Positions 48,467-49,008 of a DNA stretch of 49,008 nt are shown here, one piece after another. Each line of letters opens with the position of its first letter. Within the stretch, counting starts at the first letter, position 1. A program made the position numbers and the translations under genes. The DNA is from an uncultured Actinomyces sp. GTDB lineage: Bacteria > Actinomycetota > Actinomycetes > Actinomycetales > Actinomycetaceae. Below the pieces are notes generated by a model, which made no database searches, had not been told where the DNA came from, and saw only the letters and a list, made by a program, of their open reading frames with translations. The DNA lies in the NCBI GenBank assembly GCA_938040725.1, contig CALHZX010000009.1, positions 1 to 49,008 on the forward strand, read 5' to 3'.

Positions 48467-49008
48467 CAGCCGACGGATCCTTCCATCTGCAGTTCAATGA
48501 GGCGGTTGAGCTCGAGGGCATACTCCATCGGCAGCTCCTTAGCGATCGGCTCAACGAAGCCACGCACGATCGTCGCCATGGCCTCGTTCTCGTCGAGGCC
48601 TCGGCTCATCAGGTAGAACAGCTGGTCGGCGCTCACCTTGGTGACGGTCGCCTCGTGTCCCATCTCGACATCGTCCGTACGCACGTCCACGTACGGGTAC
48701 GTGTCGGTACGCGAGATCTTGTCGACGAGCAGGGCGTCGCACAGGACGTTCGACTTGGAGTGGCGTGCACGTGCGTTGACCTGGACGAGGCCACGGTAGG
48801 ACGTGCGGCCACCGCCACGCGACACGGACTTCGACACAATCGATGACGAGGTGTGGGGTGCCATGTGCACCATCTTCGCGCCGGTGTCCTGCTGCTGGCC
48901 GGGGCCAGCAAAGCCGATGGACAGCGTCTCACCGCGAGCATGTTCGCCCATCAGGAAGCAGGCGGGGTACTTCATGGTGATCGCGGCACCCATGTTGCCG
49001 TCGACCCA
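48466..49008 (-). CDS. sufB: Fe-S cluster assembly protein SufB (C-terminal part, truncated by window edge)
   Basis: The C-terminal 180 codons of SufB; the frame stays open to the right edge, starting WVDGNMGAAITMKYPACFLMG. The conserved MGEHARGETLSIGFAGPGQQQDTGAKMVHMAPHTSS, SKSVSRGGGRTSYRGLVQV and SNVLCDALLVDKISRTDTYPYVD segments, and the C-terminal FYLMSRGLDENEAMATIVRGFVEPI, are intact. It is presumably near the start of the suf operon, whose promoter lies outside the window. The break is an edge artefact, not a mutation. Confidence 0.97.
   Translation of the reverse strand, partial: WVDGNMGAAITMKYPACFLMGEHARGETLSIGFAGPGQQQDTGAKMVHMAPHTSSSIVSKSVSRGGGRTSYRGLVQVNARARHSKSNVLCDALLVDKISRTDTYPYVDVRTDDVEMGHEATVTKVSADQLFYLMSRGLDENEAMATIVRGFVEPIAKELPMEYALELNRLIELQMEGSVG

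Noticed and set aside
47114..48616. 500-codon plus-strand open frame opposite sufD and sufC
   Set aside because: SUF genes are certain on the minus strand; this is an antisense shadow.
48466..49008. sufB as a truncated pseudogene
   Set aside because: The frame is open to the last base of the window with conserved residues (WVDGN), so the truncation is due to the window edge.

Overview
The window is dense, GC-rich chromosomal DNA from an actinobacterium. The evidence is a complete pupylation locus (arc/mpa, dop, pup, pafA), a LexA-boxed ImuA'/ImuB/DnaE2 mutasome of the mycobacterial type, an EF-P with the actinobacterial PGKGP loop, a DUF4191 membrane protein, and many genes whose start codon lies 6-7 nt after a TANNNT -10 box (leaderless style). 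A member of the Actinomycetaceae (Actinomyces/Schaalia-like) is my best guess. That guess rests on gene content, not on a database match. Nothing looks like a prophage, insertion sequence, integron or CRISPR array. No gene-free stretch exceeds about 220 bp.

Layout. (1) 11-3916, minus strand: aroC-aroK-aroB-(degenerate shikimate-kinase-like gene)-efp, with overlapping stops and starts. (2) 3977-10706, minus strand: trmI-arc-dop-pup-pafA-FKBP-like membrane protein, almost all overlapping. The 58-codon pup gene (6401-6577) ends Gly-Gly-Gln. There are no proteasome core genes (prcB/prcA), and ARC lacks the C-terminal docking tail. (3) 10786-16838: RecB-like Fe-S nuclease, an aldo-keto-reductase-fold protein without its catalytic tetrad, a small acidic protein, an NADH-dehydrogenase-like flavoprotein, a MazG-like hydrolase, a DsbA/FrnE-like protein without its CxxC, tRNA-Leu(GAG), a MarR regulator and a HAD phosphatase. 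(4) 16835-26545, SOS mutagenesis region: dnaE2 with a perfect LexA box, a zinc alcohol dehydrogenase, a SWIM-SNF2 helicase, then imuB and imuA' with a second LexA box. (5) 26641-33731: PEBP-family protein, tRNA 2'-O-methyltransferase, a membrane protein, lpdA and a two-lipoyl-domain E2 acyltransferase, a membrane pseudokinase, and DUF4191. (6) 33804-37618: an amino-acid-type ABC importer with two tandem paralogous lipoproteins. Each lipoprotein gene is preceded by the same helically phased TGCATA array. (7) 37711-44132: an ABC-F ATPase with a structured leader, a queuosine salvage pair (yhhQ-tgt), a zinc metallopeptidase and an acyl-CoA ligase. (8) 44268-49008, minus strand: sufB(partial)-sufD-sufC-sufS-sufU-sufT-like Fe-S assembly operon, running off the right edge.

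How the genes work together. Region 2 tags proteins with Pup and removes the tag, but here it appears uncoupled from a proteasome. Region 4 is a DNA-damage regulon. lpdA and the E2 gene form the shared end of a 2-oxoacid dehydrogenase. The importer gene set has two interchangeable binding proteins, each with its own promoter but probably one regulator. The SUF operon supplies clusters for enzymes such as the Fe-S nuclease at 10786.
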